Shown one piece after another: positions 18,332 to 28,398 of a stretch of 64,000 nt of DNA. The position numbers were made by a program, and so were the translations under genes. The DNA comes from Kosakonia pseudosacchari (GTDB taxonomy: Bacteria; Pseudomonadota; Gammaproteobacteria; Enterobacterales; Enterobacteriaceae): assembly GCF_900184035.1 (NCBI RefSeq), contig NZ_FXWP01000022.1, positions 141,783 through 205,782 of the forward strand. Reading direction: 5' to 3'. How positions within the stretch are numbered: position 1 is the stretch's first letter; each line of letters starts with the position of its first letter. Below the pieces are notes generated by a model. That model searched no databases. It had not been told where the DNA came from and was given only the letters and a program-made list of their open reading frames with translations.

Positions 18332-18697
18332 ATGAACACATTAGTGAATTGGTTTGAATTGCCGGTACAGCAGTTGGATCGTGCGGTAGCGTTTTATGAG
18401 CATGTCTTAGGCGGCCAGTTTCGCCATGAGACCGTAGCCGGTATTGAGATGGCGGTTTTTCCGCATGTAAAACCCGCCACCGGCGGCGCGCTGGTAAAAG
18501 GGGCAATGTTCCAGCCGGCAAGCGGTGGTACAGTGGTTTACCTGGCGACGGCAAACCTTGCGGCTGCGCTGGAGCGCGTGCGTGAAAAGGGCGGTGAGTG
18601 TTGTTTTGGCCCGGAAGTATTGCCGCAGGGCATTGGTACTATCGCCCTGATTCTTGACAGTGAGGGTAACCGGGTTGGATTGCATCAACCTGCATGA
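18332..18697 (+). CDS. VOC (glyoxalase-fold) family protein
   Basis: A protein of 121 residues with the vicinal-oxygen-chelate fold pattern: WFELPVQQLDRAVAFYEHVLG at the start of the first beta-alpha-beta unit and a second unit from about residue 62 ending GNRVGLHQPA. The start at 18332 follows AGGAACAGAG; a longer frame begins at 18269 but lacks similarity. Members of the family include glyoxalase I, dioxygenases and fosfomycin- or bleomycin-resistance proteins; the substrate cannot be told from sequence. It is encoded divergently from the Lol-like operon and followed by a terminator, then a WYL regulator that may or may not control it. Confidence 0.85.
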   Translation: MNTLVNWFELPVQQLDRAVAFYEHVLGGQFRHETVAGIEMAVFPHVKPATGGALVKGAMFQPASGGTVVYLATANLAAALERVREKGGECCFGPEVLPQGIGTIALILDSEGNRVGLHQPA

Positions 18698-18706
18698 ACC
18701 ATTGAT

Positions 18707-18733
18707 GCCCGTGCTGAATGCACGGGCTTTTCT
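18707..18733 (+). terminator. intrinsic terminator after the VOC gene
   Basis: Stem GCCCGTGC / GCACGGGC with a five-base loop (TGAAT) followed by TTTTCTT, ten bases past the VOC stop. Confidence 0.7.
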
Positions 18734-18748
18734 TCATCCGGATAAGTT

Positions 18749-19438
18749 ATGAGCCGTCGTGCTGATCGATTGTTTCAGATAGTTCAGGTTTTGCGTACCC
18801 GACGTCGCGTGACGGCGGCGCTACTGGCTGAGCGGCTGGAGGTTTCTGAACGCACCATCTACCGTGACATTCGCGACTTGTCGCTCTCCGGCGTACCGAT
18901 TCAGGGCGAAGCGGGCAGCGGTTACCGCTTATTGCCCGGTTTCGATTTGCCGCCGTTAATGTTTACGGGTCTTGAGGTTGAAGCATTGATCGCCGCTATC
19001 GGCATGTTGCAAACGTGGAGCGGCGATACGCTGGCACAAGCTGCCGGTTCGGCGCAGGAAAAACTGTTGGCAGTGCTGCCTTACGACAAACGCATTACCG
19101 CTGAACGCAACCGCATCGTTTCACCCAATTTTGATAAATACCCCCAGGTACGCGTCTGGTTTGATGTGATGCACCAGGCGATGCGGCTGCATCAGGAGCT
19201 GCATCTGCATTATAAAGACGACAAGGTAAAAGCCTCGGAGCGGGTGATCCATCCATTAGGGCTGTCGTTTATGGGCAGCGTGTGGGTATTGGTGTCGTGG
19301 TGTACGTTGCGCGATGACTATCGTTGTTTTCGTCTCGATCGCTGCACGTCGGTCGCTTTTACAGGCAAGACATTTACGGAACGCGCGGACAGATCAATGC
19401 AGGATTTTGTTAACCTGCAGAAAGCGCGCTGGCAATAA
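18749..19438 (+). CDS. YafY-type HTH/WYL transcriptional regulator
   Basis: A 229-residue regulator. Residues 1-60 form a DeoR-like winged helix-turn-helix (LAERLEVSERTIYRDIRDLSLSGVPI, then GSGYRL for the wing). Residues from about 135 onward form a WYL domain, a ligand- or nucleic-acid-sensing module; the usual Trp-Tyr-Leu core reads WVLVSWC here. Such proteins are usually local regulators, so the VOC gene just upstream is a candidate target, though the two are separated by a terminator. It is convergent with tsx and shares its terminator. The ligand is unknown. Confidence 0.87.
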   Translation: MSRRADRLFQIVQVLRTRRRVTAALLAERLEVSERTIYRDIRDLSLSGVPIQGEAGSGYRLLPGFDLPPLMFTGLEVEALIAAIGMLQTWSGDTLAQAAGSAQEKLLAVLPYDKRITAERNRIVSPNFDKYPQVRVWFDVMHQAMRLHQELHLHYKDDKVKASERVIHPLGLSFMGSVWVLVSWCTLRDDYRCFRLDRCTSVAFTGKTFTERADRSMQDFVNLQKARWQ

Positions 19439-19465
19439 AAAAGCCGACCATCGGGTCGGCTTTTA
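19437..19465. terminator. bidirectional terminator between WYL regulator and tsx
   Basis: Stem AAAAGCCGACC / GGTCGGCTTTT with a short loop, flanked by A- and T-runs so that it works on both strands. It overlaps the stop of the regulator and lies about 15 bases past the tsx stop. Confidence 0.85.
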
Positions 19466-19480
19466 TGCGAGGCGGCGGGA

Positions 19481-20350
19481 TTAGAAGTTGTAACCAACCA
19501 CCAGGTAACCACCCCAACCGGTAGAACGTACATAGCTATCGCCCAGGGCTGCATCATCTTTGAACTGACCGCCATTGTGCCAGTAACGCGCAACCACAGA
19601 GTAGTGCCAGTGATCGTAGCCCAGCGAAAGAATATGGCTGGAAGCAATCGAGTTGTTGGTGCGGAACTGCTCGCCGTTAACATAGTAGCGGCTGTCGCCC
19701 AGTTTTGAACCCCAGTCAAAGTTGGTAAAGCCGATGTAGCTCAGCTGGCCGCCCCACAGGCTGGTGATTGGCACGAAATATTTAACTTTGAAGCGGTAGC
19801 CGTCCCATTCGTTCTGGTTTTCGGCACCGTAGTTCTGCCACTGGTATTTCGCATAGACGTTCAGGGAGAGGCTCATCGGCAAGCCGGTGTCGATGTCGGT
19901 ACCCAGACCCATGTACCAGGTGCTCTGACGACCAGATTCGTTGCGACCCATGTCGTAGATGTAGTTGTTAGCGAAGTACCACTCTTTGAACGGACCGAAA
20001 CTCAGATCGGTTCCCGTCAGTTTATCAATAGAGAAACGCGGCTCGATTTCCATAAACAGCGGCGAACCGTGGTTCCAGATCCCCTTCGCACCGGTGTTGC
20101 CACCGAAGAAGACCGGCGCATCCAGGTAGCCGTAGAAATCAAACCAATCTTTCTTGGCGAACGCTTCATATTCCAGATAAGTATCGTTACGCGGAACAGG
20201 TCCGAAACGGGTGTGATAGCTGCCCACCACGTTTACGCTCTGGTGCCACCAGTCGGAAACGTATTCAGGTTTGCTGTTATCCGCTGCGTTAGCAGTAAAA
20301 GAAGCGGAAAGCGCCAGAGCAGCACCGGCTGCGAGAATTGTTTTTTTCAT
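19481..20350 (-). CDS. tsx: nucleoside-specific outer-membrane channel Tsx
   Basis: Tsx forms a 12-strand outer-membrane pore for nucleosides and deoxynucleosides. The protein has 289 residues; the start at 20350 is chosen to match E. coli, though an adjacent ATG at 20353 would add one Met. The signal peptide ends ASFTANA before [13 protein letters not shown]. The segments [14 protein letters not shown] and [28 protein letters not shown] strands, and the C-terminal VVGYNF with its final Phe, are as in E. coli. The last extracellular loops are shorter or changed, as expected for a phage- and colicin-exposed surface. The 293 bases upstream presumably carry the CytR/DeoR/CRP-type control known for tsx; I could not place sites with confidence. 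Confidence 0.97.
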   Translation of the reverse strand: MKKTILAAGAALALSASFTANAADNSKPEYVSDWWHQSVNVVGSYHTRFGPVPRNDTYLEYEAFAKKDWFDFYGYLDAPVFFGGNTGAKGIWNHGSPLFMEIEPRFSIDKLTGTDLSFGPFKEWYFANNYIYDMGRNESGRQSTWYMGLGTDIDTGLPMSLSLNVYAKYQWQNYGAENQNEWDGYRFKVKYFVPITSLWGGQLSYIGFTNFDWGSKLGDSRYYVNGEQFRTNNSIASSHILSLGYDHWHYSVVARYWHNGGQFKDDAALGDSYVRSTGWGGYLVVGYNF

Positions 20351-20643
20351 CATTACGCCACTGATTGAGATCCCAGACGGGAGTGAAAGAAAGCACGCAT
20401 GGAGTTTCTAAATGTTTCATATTTCTGCGCGCCTATTATAAGTATCCGCGTTCACAAAAATATGTGTTGTTTCACATTATTGACACACGCGTAATCGATT
20501 GCGTTCACGTTTGCGTGCAATAAACGACGGCGATTGTACTGGCATTTATCGATATTGCAAATTGGTGAATGTGATGAAGAGATGACAAAAAAGAAGAAAA
20601 TGTATGACAGAAGGTAAGAAAGGGCGACAGCGTCGCCCTGATG

Positions 20644-21186
20644 TTACTGCAAATTGGCGGGCTGGATGTCGTGAATGCGGACAAAGCCTAACTGCTCTGG
20701 TGTGATGCCGTTAAGTTGCAACGGGATGTCCACGTCGCTCGGCGCCAGTGTGCTGGCCGGTGCGTTAATCAGCTGGTTTTGTACGTTCACTTCCTGGTAG
20801 TTCTCGGTAGTGCCCTGAATCTGGCCCCATTCAACGGTGCCGCTAAAAGCCGGTAACGGATCGTTGGATTCGCCCTGGATCCGCAACACGACGCGGGTTC
20901 CCGCCGCAGTCGGCGCGATATTTTGCAACGACATCCGCAGCATACCGATTTGGCTATTCAACCGGGCGGGCGTGTTGGCACCTGGCAGCAGGTAAACGCC
21001 GCCGCCGGATTTGGCATTCAGCGTATTCTGCTGGGTGATTTTCACCGTCTCTTTGTTCAGCTTGCTCATTTCATTATTGAGCGTGCTGACACTTTGATGA
21101 AGCTGGCGAACTTCGCTTTGCTGGGCGCAGGCACTGAGGGCAAAAAGGCTTCCCAGTAACAGGGTTCTTAGGTAACGTCTTGTCAT
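20644..21186 (-). CDS. yajI: YajI family (DUF3251) lipoprotein
   Basis: A 180-residue lipoprotein. The start at 21186 gives a lipoprotein signal MTRRYLRTLLLGSLFALSAC, with the acylated Cys20 followed by Ala-Gln, so sorting to the outer membrane is expected. A longer upstream reading has no signal. A short coiled coil (about 28-55, VRQLHQSVSTLNNEMSKLNKE) precedes a beta-rich DUF3251 domain. The E. coli homologue has about the same size and sits in the same place between tsx and nrdR. Its function is unknown. Confidence 0.93.
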   Translation of the reverse strand: MTRRYLRTLLLGSLFALSACAQQSEVRQLHQSVSTLNNEMSKLNKETVKITQQNTLNAKSGGGVYLLPGANTPARLNSQIGMLRMSLQNIAPTAAGTRVVLRIQGESNDPLPAFSGTVEWGQIQGTTENYQEVNVQNQLINAPASTLAPSDVDIPLQLNGITPEQLGFVRIHDIQPANLQ

Positions 21187-21303
21187 TGTGTCTGTTTCCT
21201 TGGATAGGATCTTCTCTGTAATGGTAGATCGCAACGGCCTCGTTGCCATCGATCCATTGTCTCAAAAACGGTCTGCCTTTGTTGTCATGCCAGTTCAGGG
21301 TAA

Positions 21304-21789
<486 letters not shown>

Positions 21790-21791
21790 TC

Positions 21792-22895
21792 ATGCACGAC
21801 GAAATGTACATGGCGCGGGCGCTGAAACTGGCGCAACGCGGGCGTTTTACGACTCACCCGAACCCGCGTGTCGGCTGCGTAATTGTCAACGATGGCGAAA
21901 TTGTCGGCGAAGGTTTCCATTACCGTGCTGGCGAACCGCACGCGGAAGTGCATGCATTGCGCATGGCGGGCGAACGGGCTCGCGGCGCAACAGCGTACGT
22001 TACGCTCGAACCGTGCAGCCATCACGGGCGGACGCCGCCATGCTGTGAAGCGTTGATTAATGCTGGCGTCGCGCGCGTGGTCGCCGCGATGCAGGATCCT
22101 AATCCACAGGTTGCCGGGCGCGGTTTGTATCGCTTGCAGCAGGAAGGTATCGAAGTCAGCCACGGCTTAATGATGAGTGAGGCTGAAGCGTTAAATAAAG
22201 GCTTTCTCAAACGCATGCGCACCGGGTTCCCTTACGTGCAGCTTAAGCTCGGCGCGTCGCTTGATGGCCGTACCGCAATGGCCAGCGGCGAAAGCCAGTG
22301 GATCACCTCACCGCAGGCGCGACGTGATGTGCAACTGCTACGCGCGCAGAGCCACGCGATCCTGACCAGCAGTGAAACGGTGCTGGCGGACGATCCGGCA
22401 CTGACCGTGCGTTGGACCGAGTTAAATGCGGATACGCAGGCTCTTTACCCGCAGGAAAATTTGCGTCAACCGGTACGCATTGTTGTCGACAGCCAGAACC
22501 GGGTGACACCTCAGCATCAGTTAGTTGGCCTGCCGGGAGAAACCTGGTTTGCCCGCACGCGCGCCGATGAGCGCCAGTGGCCTGAAAATGTGCGTGAAAT
22601 TATCGTACCGGAACATAATGGCCATGCCGATCTGGTCACGCTGATGATGCTGCTCGGCAAACAGCAGATCAACAGTGTGTGGGTCGAAGCGGGCGCACAC
22701 CTTGCCGGAGCATTGTTGCAGGCCGGCCTGGTGGATGAGCTGATTGTCTATCTGGCGCCTACACTGTTAGGCAGCGATGCGCGTGGTCTGTGTGTGCTGC
22801 CGGGATTATCCGCCCTTGCGGATGCTCCACACTTTAAATTCAATGAGATACGTCAGGTTGGCCCGGATGTCTGCCTGCATCTCACTCATGCGTGA
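21792..22895 (+). CDS. ribD: bifunctional riboflavin deaminase/reductase RibD
   Basis: RibD catalyses the second and third steps of riboflavin synthesis. The N-terminal deaminase domain (about 1-145) carries the zinc ligands and catalytic acid His50, Glu52, Cys75 and Cys84 (HAEVHAL, PCSHHGRTPPC). The C-terminal reductase domain (about 146-367) binds NADPH and contains KLGASLDGRTAM. The 367-residue length equals E. coli RibD. It lies directly after nrdR and 89 bases before ribE. Confidence 0.97.
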   Translation: MHDEMYMARALKLAQRGRFTTHPNPRVGCVIVNDGEIVGEGFHYRAGEPHAEVHALRMAGERARGATAYVTLEPCSHHGRTPPCCEALINAGVARVVAAMQDPNPQVAGRGLYRLQQEGIEVSHGLMMSEAEALNKGFLKRMRTGFPYVQLKLGASLDGRTAMASGESQWITSPQARRDVQLLRAQSHAILTSSETVLADDPALTVRWTELNADTQALYPQENLRQPVRIVVDSQNRVTPQHQLVGLPGETWFARTRADERQWPENVREIIVPEHNGHADLVTLMMLLGKQQINSVWVEAGAHLAGALLQAGLVDELIVYLAPTLLGSDARGLCVLPGLSALADAPHFKFNEIRQVGPDVCLHLTHA

Positions 22896-22984
22896 TGCCT
22901 GCTGTAAAAGGGAAGCAGCGCGTAAAATATTATGCTAAAATCCGCCCCCCTGCGGGGTCCGAACTGAACCTGTGAAGGAAGTGT

Positions 22985-23455
22985 ATGAACATTATTGAAG
23001 CCAACGTTGCTGCTCCGGACGCTCGCGTCGCCATCACCATTGCCCGTTTCAACAACTTCATCAACGACAGCCTGCTGGAAGGCGCGATTGATGCGCTGAA
23101 ACGCATCGGTCAGGTGAAAGATGACAACATCACCGTCGCGTGGGTGCCTGGCGCTTACGAACTGCCGCTGGCGGCAGGTGCGCTGGCAAAAACCGGTAAA
23201 TATGACGCGGTGATTGCGCTTGGTACCGTGATCCGCGGTGGTACCGCGCACTTTGAATATGTTGCCGGTGGTGCAAGCAATGGCCTGGCGCATGTTGCGC
23301 AGGACAGCGAGATTCCGGTGGCTTTCGGCGTGCTGACCACTGAAAGTATTGAACAAGCCATCGAACGCGCTGGCACCAAAGCCGGTAACAAAGGTGCGGA
23401 AGCCGCACTGACCGCGCTTGAAATGATTAATGTATTGAAAGCCATCAAGGCCTGA
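22985..23455 (+). CDS. ribE: 6,7-dimethyl-8-ribityllumazine synthase
   Basis: This enzyme (also called RibH) condenses the RibA- and RibD-derived pyrimidine with the RibB product to form lumazine, the direct precursor of riboflavin. The 156-residue protein contains the family segments [26 protein letters not shown] and [14 protein letters not shown], where the last includes the catalytic His. It assembles into a 60-mer shell in related bacteria. It is 19 bases before nusB, a linkage kept in E. coli. Confidence 0.97.
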   Translation: MNIIEANVAAPDARVAITIARFNNFINDSLLEGAIDALKRIGQVKDDNITVAWVPGAYELPLAAGALAKTGKYDAVIALGTVIRGGTAHFEYVAGGASNGLAHVAQDSEIPVAFGVLTTESIEQAIERAGTKAGNKGAEAALTALEMINVLKAIKA

Positions 23456-23474
23456 TTTTTGTAAGGGGAATTCC

Positions 23475-23894
23475 GTGAAACCTGCTGCTCGTCGCCGCGC
23501 CCGTGAGTGTGCCGTCCAGGCGCTTTACTCCTGGCAGTTGTCCCAGAACGACATCTCTGATGTTGAGTACCAGTTCCTGGCAGAGCAAGACGTTAAAGAT
23601 GTTGACGTCCTGTACTTCCGTGAACTGTTGACCGGGGTGGCGACTAATAGCGCATATCTCGATGGCTTAATGAAGCCGTACCTGTCCCGCCTGCTTGAAG
23701 AGCTGGGTCAGGTCGAGAAAGCGGTATTGCGTATCGCGCTGTTCGAACTGTCCAAACGTGATGATGTGCCGTACAAAGTGGCGATCAACGAGGCTATCGA
23801 ACTGGCAAAAACCTTTGGCGCTGAAGACAGCCACAAGTTTGTTAACGGCGTGCTGGATAAAGCCGCACCTGCGATCCGCCCCCACAAGAAGTGA
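23475..23894 (+). CDS. nusB: transcription antitermination factor NusB
   Basis: NusB binds boxA RNA together with NusE (ribosomal protein S10) and prevents Rho-dependent termination in rRNA operons. The 139-residue all-helical protein starts with the Arg-rich [19 protein letters not shown] segment, which contacts RNA, and has the conserved [16 protein letters not shown] and KFVNGVLDK segments. The length is the same as in E. coli. A likely terminator or attenuator separates it from thiL. Confidence 0.97.
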   Translation: MKPAARRRARECAVQALYSWQLSQNDISDVEYQFLAEQDVKDVDVLYFRELLTGVATNSAYLDGLMKPYLSRLLEELGQVEKAVLRIALFELSKRDDVPYKVAINEAIELAKTFGAEDSHKFVNGVLDKAAPAIRPHKK

Positions 23895-23899
23895 TCCGC

Positions 23900-23953
23900 A
23901 AGCCGGAGTCTGGCGCTGCACTTTGCGCGTCGGTTCCGGCTTTTTCTTTTTTC
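23900..23953 (+). terminator. terminator/attenuator between nusB and thiL
   Basis: Stem AAGCCGGA / TCCGGCTT encloses a loop of about 27 bases with weak internal pairing, followed by a T-rich tract. It may partly separate thiL-pgpA from the rib-nusB genes. Confidence 0.55.
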
Positions 23954-23969
23954 TACAGAGGCATAACGT

Positions 23970-24947
23970 ATGGCATGCGGCGAATTTTCCCTGATTGCCC
24001 GTTATTTTGACCGCGTACGAAACTCCCGTCGCGATGTAGAAACTGGCATCGGCGACGACTGCGCACTACTCAATGTTGCCGAAAAACAGACGCTGGCGAT
24101 AAGCGTCGATACGCTGGTGGCGGGCAACCATTTTCTGCCGGATATCGATCCGGCCGATCTGGCGTACAAAGCGATGGCGTCTAATCTCAGTGATTTGGCG
24201 GCAATGGGCGCCGATCCGGCATGGTTAACGCTTGCCTTAACGCTGCCCGAGGCGGATGAAGCCTGGCTGCAAGCCTTTAGCGATAGTCTGTTTGAGCAGC
24301 TAAACTACTACGATATGCAATTGATTGGCGGCGATACCACGCGCGGACCGCTGTCGATGACCATCGGCATTCATGGTTATGTTCCGGTGGGGCGGGCGAT
24401 GAAACGTTCTGGCGCGAAGCCAGGAGACTGGATTTACGTCACCGGTACGCCAGGTGACAGCGCTGCCGGGCTGGCGATTTTGCAACAGCGTTTAGCCGTT
24501 AACGATAGCGCTGATGCGCAGTATTTGCTCAAGCGCCACCTGCGTCCAACGCCGCGCGTATTGCAGGGGCAGGCGCTGCGTAATCTCGCAAGTTCGGCGA
24601 TTGATCTCTCCGATGGCCTGATTTCTGACCTGGCGCATGTGCTGAAAGCCAGCAGTTGCGGCGCACGTATCGATCTGGATGCGTTGCCGTTTTCCGATGC
24701 CATGATCCGCCATGTCATGCCGGATCAAGCTCTGCGCTGGGCGCTATCCGGCGGCGAAGATTACGAATTGTGCTTTACCGTGCCGGAGCTGAACCGCGGT
24801 GCGCTGGATGTCGCGATTGGTCAGTTGGGCGCGCCTTTTACCTGTATCGGGCAGATCAGTGCGGATATTGAAGGGCTGCATTTCACCCGCGACGGCAAAG
24901 CCGTGACGCTTGACTGGAAAGGATATGACCACTTTGCGGCGCACTAA
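23970..24947 (+). CDS. thiL: thiamine-monophosphate kinase
   Basis: ThiL phosphorylates thiamine monophosphate to the active cofactor thiamine diphosphate. The protein has 325 residues with the PurM-like ATP-binding fold: GIGDDCALL near residue 25, the metal-binding GGDTTRG near 110, and [12 protein letters not shown] near 205. All are intact. The pgpA gene begins inside its end (23-base overlap), so these two are expressed together, as in E. coli. Confidence 0.97.
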   Translation: MACGEFSLIARYFDRVRNSRRDVETGIGDDCALLNVAEKQTLAISVDTLVAGNHFLPDIDPADLAYKAMASNLSDLAAMGADPAWLTLALTLPEADEAWLQAFSDSLFEQLNYYDMQLIGGDTTRGPLSMTIGIHGYVPVGRAMKRSGAKPGDWIYVTGTPGDSAAGLAILQQRLAVNDSADAQYLLKRHLRPTPRVLQGQALRNLASSAIDLSDGLISDLAHVLKASSCGARIDLDALPFSDAMIRHVMPDQALRWALSGGEDYELCFTVPELNRGALDVAIGQLGAPFTCIGQISADIEGLHFTRDGKAVTLDWKGYDHFAAH

Positions 24948-25440
24948 AGATGTGGCGAAAAGCCGTCTTAATTTACGCAACCCCTGGCATTTGCTGGCTA
25001 CTGGCTTTGGTAGCGGTTTAAGCCCAATCGTGCCGGGAACAATGGGCTCGCTGGCGTCGATTCCTTTCTGGTGGGCAATGACCTTTTTGCCCTGGCAGCT
25101 CTACTCGCTGCTGGTGATGTTGGGTATTTCGCTTGGCGTTTACCTTTGCCACCAGACGGCAAAAGACATGGGCGTGCACGATCACGGCAGTATTGTCTGG
25201 GATGAGTTCATCGGCATGTGGATAACGCTGATGGCGCTGCCAACCACGGACTGGCAGTGGGTCGCTGTGGGGTTTGTGCTGTTCCGTATTCTGGATATGT
25301 GGAAGCCGTGGCCGATCCGCTGGTTTGATCGCAACGTGCATGGCGGAATGGGGATCATGGTCGATGATATCGTCGCCGGGATCATCGCCGCCGGGCTGCT
25401 CTATCTGATTGGCCATCACTGGCCGCTCGGGCTTATCTGA
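24925..25440 (+). CDS. pgpA: phosphatidylglycerophosphatase A
   Basis: PgpA dephosphorylates phosphatidylglycerol phosphate in the inner membrane, the last step to phosphatidylglycerol. The start at 24925 matches the E. coli N-terminus ([15 protein letters not shown]) and gives 171 residues; an ATG 15 bases upstream is less likely. The family signature segments [19 protein letters not shown] and [15 protein letters not shown] are intact, the latter holding acidic metal ligands. It has about four membrane helices. It overlaps thiL and is followed by a CT-rich hairpin. Confidence 0.96.
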   Translation: MTTLRRTKDVAKSRLNLRNPWHLLATGFGSGLSPIVPGTMGSLASIPFWWAMTFLPWQLYSLLVMLGISLGVYLCHQTAKDMGVHDHGSIVWDEFIGMWITLMALPTTDWQWVAVGFVLFRILDMWKPWPIRWFDRNVHGGMGIMVDDIVAGIIAAGLLYLIGHHWPLGLI

Positions 25441-25445
25441 CGTTT

Positions 25446-25466
25446 CCCTCTCCCGGTGGGAGAGGG
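25446..25466. repeat. CT/GA hairpin repeat downstream of pgpA
   Basis: CCCTCTCCC and GGGAGAGGG form a nine-base perfect inverted repeat with a three-base loop between the convergent pgpA and yajO genes. There is no clear T-run. Similar units are common between genes in this bacterial group; a variant lies at 33391-33413. Confidence 0.65.
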
Positions 25467-25477
25467 CGTTTCCTGCT

Positions 25478-26452
25478 TTATTTAAAGCCGACCACCGGAT
25501 GTGGTTTATACGGTGTTTCGAGCTCGGCAATCTGCTCCGGTTTCAGCGTGAGATCTACCGCGCCCAGCAAGTCGTCCAGTTGCTCTTCACGCGATGTACC
25601 AATAATAGGCGCTGCAACACCAGGTTTACTTAGCAGCCACGCCAGCGCGACCTGCGCGCGCGATGCGCCAATCTCTTCTGCCACACCCGCCAGTCGTTCG
25701 GCGATCTGCGCGTCGTTGTCATCCGTTTCGCTGTACAGCGTTTTGCCGAATTCATCCGACACCAGACGCGCAGTGGTTTCACCCCACGGACGCGTTAAAC
25801 GCCCGCGCGCCAGCGGGCTCCACGGAATAATCGCCACGCCCTCTTTGTAGCACAGTGGCAGCATTTCGCGCTCTTCTTCGCGGTAGATTAGATTGTAGTG
25901 ATCCTGCATGGTGACAAAGCGTGCCCAGCCGTTTTGCTCCTGCAATGCCAGCGCCTGCGCAAACTGGCGGGCATGCATGGAAGAGGCGCCGATATAGCGT
26001 GCTTTACCGGCTTTCACCACCTCGTTCAGCGCTTCCAGTGTCTCTTCAATAGGCGTGGTGTAATCCCAGCGGTGAATTTGCAGTAAATCGACATAATCCA
26101 TGCCGAGACGCCGCAGGCTGTCGTCAATAGAGCGCAAAATTTGCGCGCGTGACAGGCCTTCGGGCAGATCGCCAACCTGGTGATACACTTTAGTCGCCAC
26201 CACCACTTCATCGCGGCGGGCGAAATCACGCAGCGCCCGGCCAACAATCTCTTCACTGCTGCCGTCCGAGTAGCTGTTTGCGGTATCGAAAAAGTTGATC
26301 CCACCTTCCAGTGCGCGTTTGATGATGGGGCGGCTGCTCTCTTCAGGCAAGGTCCAGGCGTGTTTACCGCGATCCGGCTCGCCAAACGTCATGCAGCCCA
26401 GACAAAGGCGGGAAACCTTCAGGTCTGTTTTTCCTAATGTGTTGTATTGCAT
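25478..26452 (-). CDS. yajO: aldo/keto reductase YajO
   Basis: An NADPH-dependent aldo/keto reductase of 324 residues; in E. coli YajO has been linked to 1-deoxyxylulose 5-phosphate formation and thiamine supply. The start at 26452 gives MQYNTLGKTDLKVSRLCLG, the typical N-terminus; an ATG seven codons earlier is less likely. The catalytic tetrad is visible: Asp and Tyr in FFDTANSYSDG, Lys in VVATKVY, His in LLQIHRWDY. It follows dxs by 59 bases on the same strand, fitting a link with isoprenoid and thiamine precursor synthesis. Confidence 0.95.
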   Translation of the reverse strand: MQYNTLGKTDLKVSRLCLGCMTFGEPDRGKHAWTLPEESSRPIIKRALEGGINFFDTANSYSDGSSEEIVGRALRDFARRDEVVVATKVYHQVGDLPEGLSRAQILRSIDDSLRRLGMDYVDLLQIHRWDYTTPIEETLEALNEVVKAGKARYIGASSMHARQFAQALALQEQNGWARFVTMQDHYNLIYREEEREMLPLCYKEGVAIIPWSPLARGRLTRPWGETTARLVSDEFGKTLYSETDDNDAQIAERLAGVAEEIGASRAQVALAWLLSKPGVAAPIIGTSREEQLDDLLGAVDLTLKPEQIAELETPYKPHPVVGFK

Positions 26453-26511
26453 GGTTCCACTCCTGCTTGTCAAAACGTTCGTTTAAGCATAGCAGGAGCG
26501 GAGGGGGAGGG

Positions 26512-28374
26512 TCAGGCAAGCCAGTTTCTGATGCGGGATTCAATACCGGCGGCGTCGAGACCCAGCTCAGCGCGGGCTTCATCCTGCGTGCCTTGCGGGA
26601 TAAAGAAATCCGGCAACCCAAGATTTAACACCGGTACCGGTTTGCGGTTAGCCATCAGCACTTCGTTCACGCCGCTACCTGCGCCACCGATAATGGCGTT
26701 TTCTTCCAGCGTGACCAGCGATTCATGGCGCGCGGCGGTTTCCAGAATCAGCGCCTCATCCAGCGGTTTGGCAAAACGCATATCGATTAGCGTGGCGTTC
26801 AGCGCTTCGGCGGCTTTTTCCGCCTCCGGCAACAGCGTACCAAAATTAAGGATCGCCACTTTTTCGCCATGGCGTTTCACCACACCTTTGCCGATGGGCA
26901 TTTTTTCCAGCGGTTGCAGCGGTACACCAACTGCATTCCCGCGAGGGTAGCGCACCGCGCTTGGGCCATCTGCGTAGTGATAGCCGGTAAACAGCATCTG
27001 GCGACATTCATTCTCGTCGCTCGGTGTCATCACCACCATTCCAGGGATGCAGCGCAGATAAGAGATATCAAACGCGCCCTGGTGGGTTTGACCGTCAGCG
27101 CCGACAATACCTGCGCGGTCGATAGCGAACAGCACCGGCAGTTTCTGGATCGCCACATCATGGATAACCTGATCGTAGGCGCGTTGCAGGAAGGTGGAAT
27201 AAATCGCCACCACTGGCTTGTAGCCGCCAATCGCCAGACCTGCGGCAAACGTCACTGCGTGTTGTTCGGCAATCGCCACATCAAAGTATTGATCGGGATA
27301 TTTGCGCGAAAACTCGACCATGCCGGAACCTTCACGCATCGCTGGCGTGATTGCCATCAGCTTGCTGTCTTTCGCGGCGGTTTCGCACAACCAGTCGCCG
27401 AAAATCTTCGAATAGCTCGGCATGCCACCGCTGCTTTTTGGCAGCGTTCCGCTGGTCGGATCGAATTTCGGTACGGCGTGGAAGGTGATCGGATCTTTTT
27501 CGGCCGGTTCATAACCGCGCCCTTTTTTGGTCATGATATGCAGGAACTGCGGACCTTTCAGATCGCGCATATTCCGCAGCGTCTGCACCAAACCCAGTAC
27601 ATCGTGACCGTCGACCGGGCCGATATAGTTAAAGCCCAGCTCTTCAAACAGCGTGCCCGGCACCACCATACCTTTGATGTGCTCTTCGGTACGCTTAATC
27701 AGCTCTTTAATGGGCGGGACGCCGGAAAGCACTTTTTTGCCGCCTTCGCGCAGCGTGGAGTAGAGCTTGCCGGAGAGCAGCTGCGCCAGGTGATTATTCA
27801 GCGCGCCGACATTCTCAGAAATCGACATTTCGTTGTCGTTTAACACCACTAGCATATCCGGGCGGATATCACCGGCGTGGTTCATGGCTTCAAATGCCAT
27901 GCCTGCGGTGATCGCGCCATCGCCAATCACACAGACGGTGCGGCGCTGTTTGCCCTCTTTCGCCGCCGCGACGGCCACGCCAATACCGGCGCTAATGGAC
28001 GTCGATGAATGGCCAACGCTCAGCACGTCGTATTCGCTTTCGCCGCGCCACGGGAAGGGGTGCAACCCGTTTTTCTGGCGGATGGTGCCGATTTTGTCAC
28101 GACGTCCGGTCAGAATTTTATGCGGATACGCCTGGTGGCCTACGTCCCAGATCAACTGATCAAACGGTGTGTTGTAGACGTAATGTAGCGCGACGGTCAA
28201 TTCAACCGTGCCAAGCCCGGAGGCGAAGTGCCCGCTGGAGCGGCTCACGCTGTCGAGAAGGTAGCGGCGCAGTTCGTCGCATAGCTTCGGCAGGCTCTCT
28301 TTCGGCAACAGGCGCAACTCTTGCGTGGTATCAACCAGCGCCAGCGTCGGGTATTTGGCTATATCAAAACTCAT
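26512..28374 (-). CDS. dxs: 1-deoxy-D-xylulose-5-phosphate synthase
   Basis: Dxs condenses pyruvate and glyceraldehyde 3-phosphate to DXP, the entry compound of the non-mevalonate isoprenoid pathway and a precursor of thiamine and pyridoxal phosphate. The 620-residue protein has the thiamine-diphosphate motif [18 protein letters not shown] (GDG to N), the conserved His segments VGHQAYPHK and [11 protein letters not shown], and the transketolase-like middle domain with [14 protein letters not shown]. The length equals the E. coli enzyme. It lies 24 bases after ispA in the xseB-ispA-dxs-yajO operon. Confidence 0.98.
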   Translation of the reverse strand: MSFDIAKYPTLALVDTTQELRLLPKESLPKLCDELRRYLLDSVSRSSGHFASGLGTVELTVALHYVYNTPFDQLIWDVGHQAYPHKILTGRRDKIGTIRQKNGLHPFPWRGESEYDVLSVGHSSTSISAGIGVAVAAAKEGKQRRTVCVIGDGAITAGMAFEAMNHAGDIRPDMLVVLNDNEMSISENVGALNNHLAQLLSGKLYSTLREGGKKVLSGVPPIKELIKRTEEHIKGMVVPGTLFEELGFNYIGPVDGHDVLGLVQTLRNMRDLKGPQFLHIMTKKGRGYEPAEKDPITFHAVPKFDPTSGTLPKSSGGMPSYSKIFGDWLCETAAKDSKLMAITPAMREGSGMVEFSRKYPDQYFDVAIAEQHAVTFAAGLAIGGYKPVVAIYSTFLQRAYDQVIHDVAIQKLPVLFAIDRAGIVGADGQTHQGAFDISYLRCIPGMVVMTPSDENECRQMLFTGYHYADGPSAVRYPRGNAVGVPLQPLEKMPIGKGVVKRHGEKVAILNFGTLLPEAEKAAEALNATLIDMRFAKPLDEALILETAARHESLVTLEENAIIGGAGSGVNEVLMANRKPVPVLNLGLPDFFIPQGTQDEARAELGLDAAGIESRIRNWLA

Positions 28375-28398
28375 CAGAGACTCATCGTGGTGTTTTCG

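Noticed and set aside
20461..20476. CRP-like palindrome TGTG...CACA upstream of tsx
   Set aside because: The spacing between the half-sites is too short (four instead of six bases), so it does not fit a CRP site.
25446..25466. CT/GA hairpin after pgpA as a terminator
   Set aside because: No U-run follows on either strand, so it is listed as a repeat.
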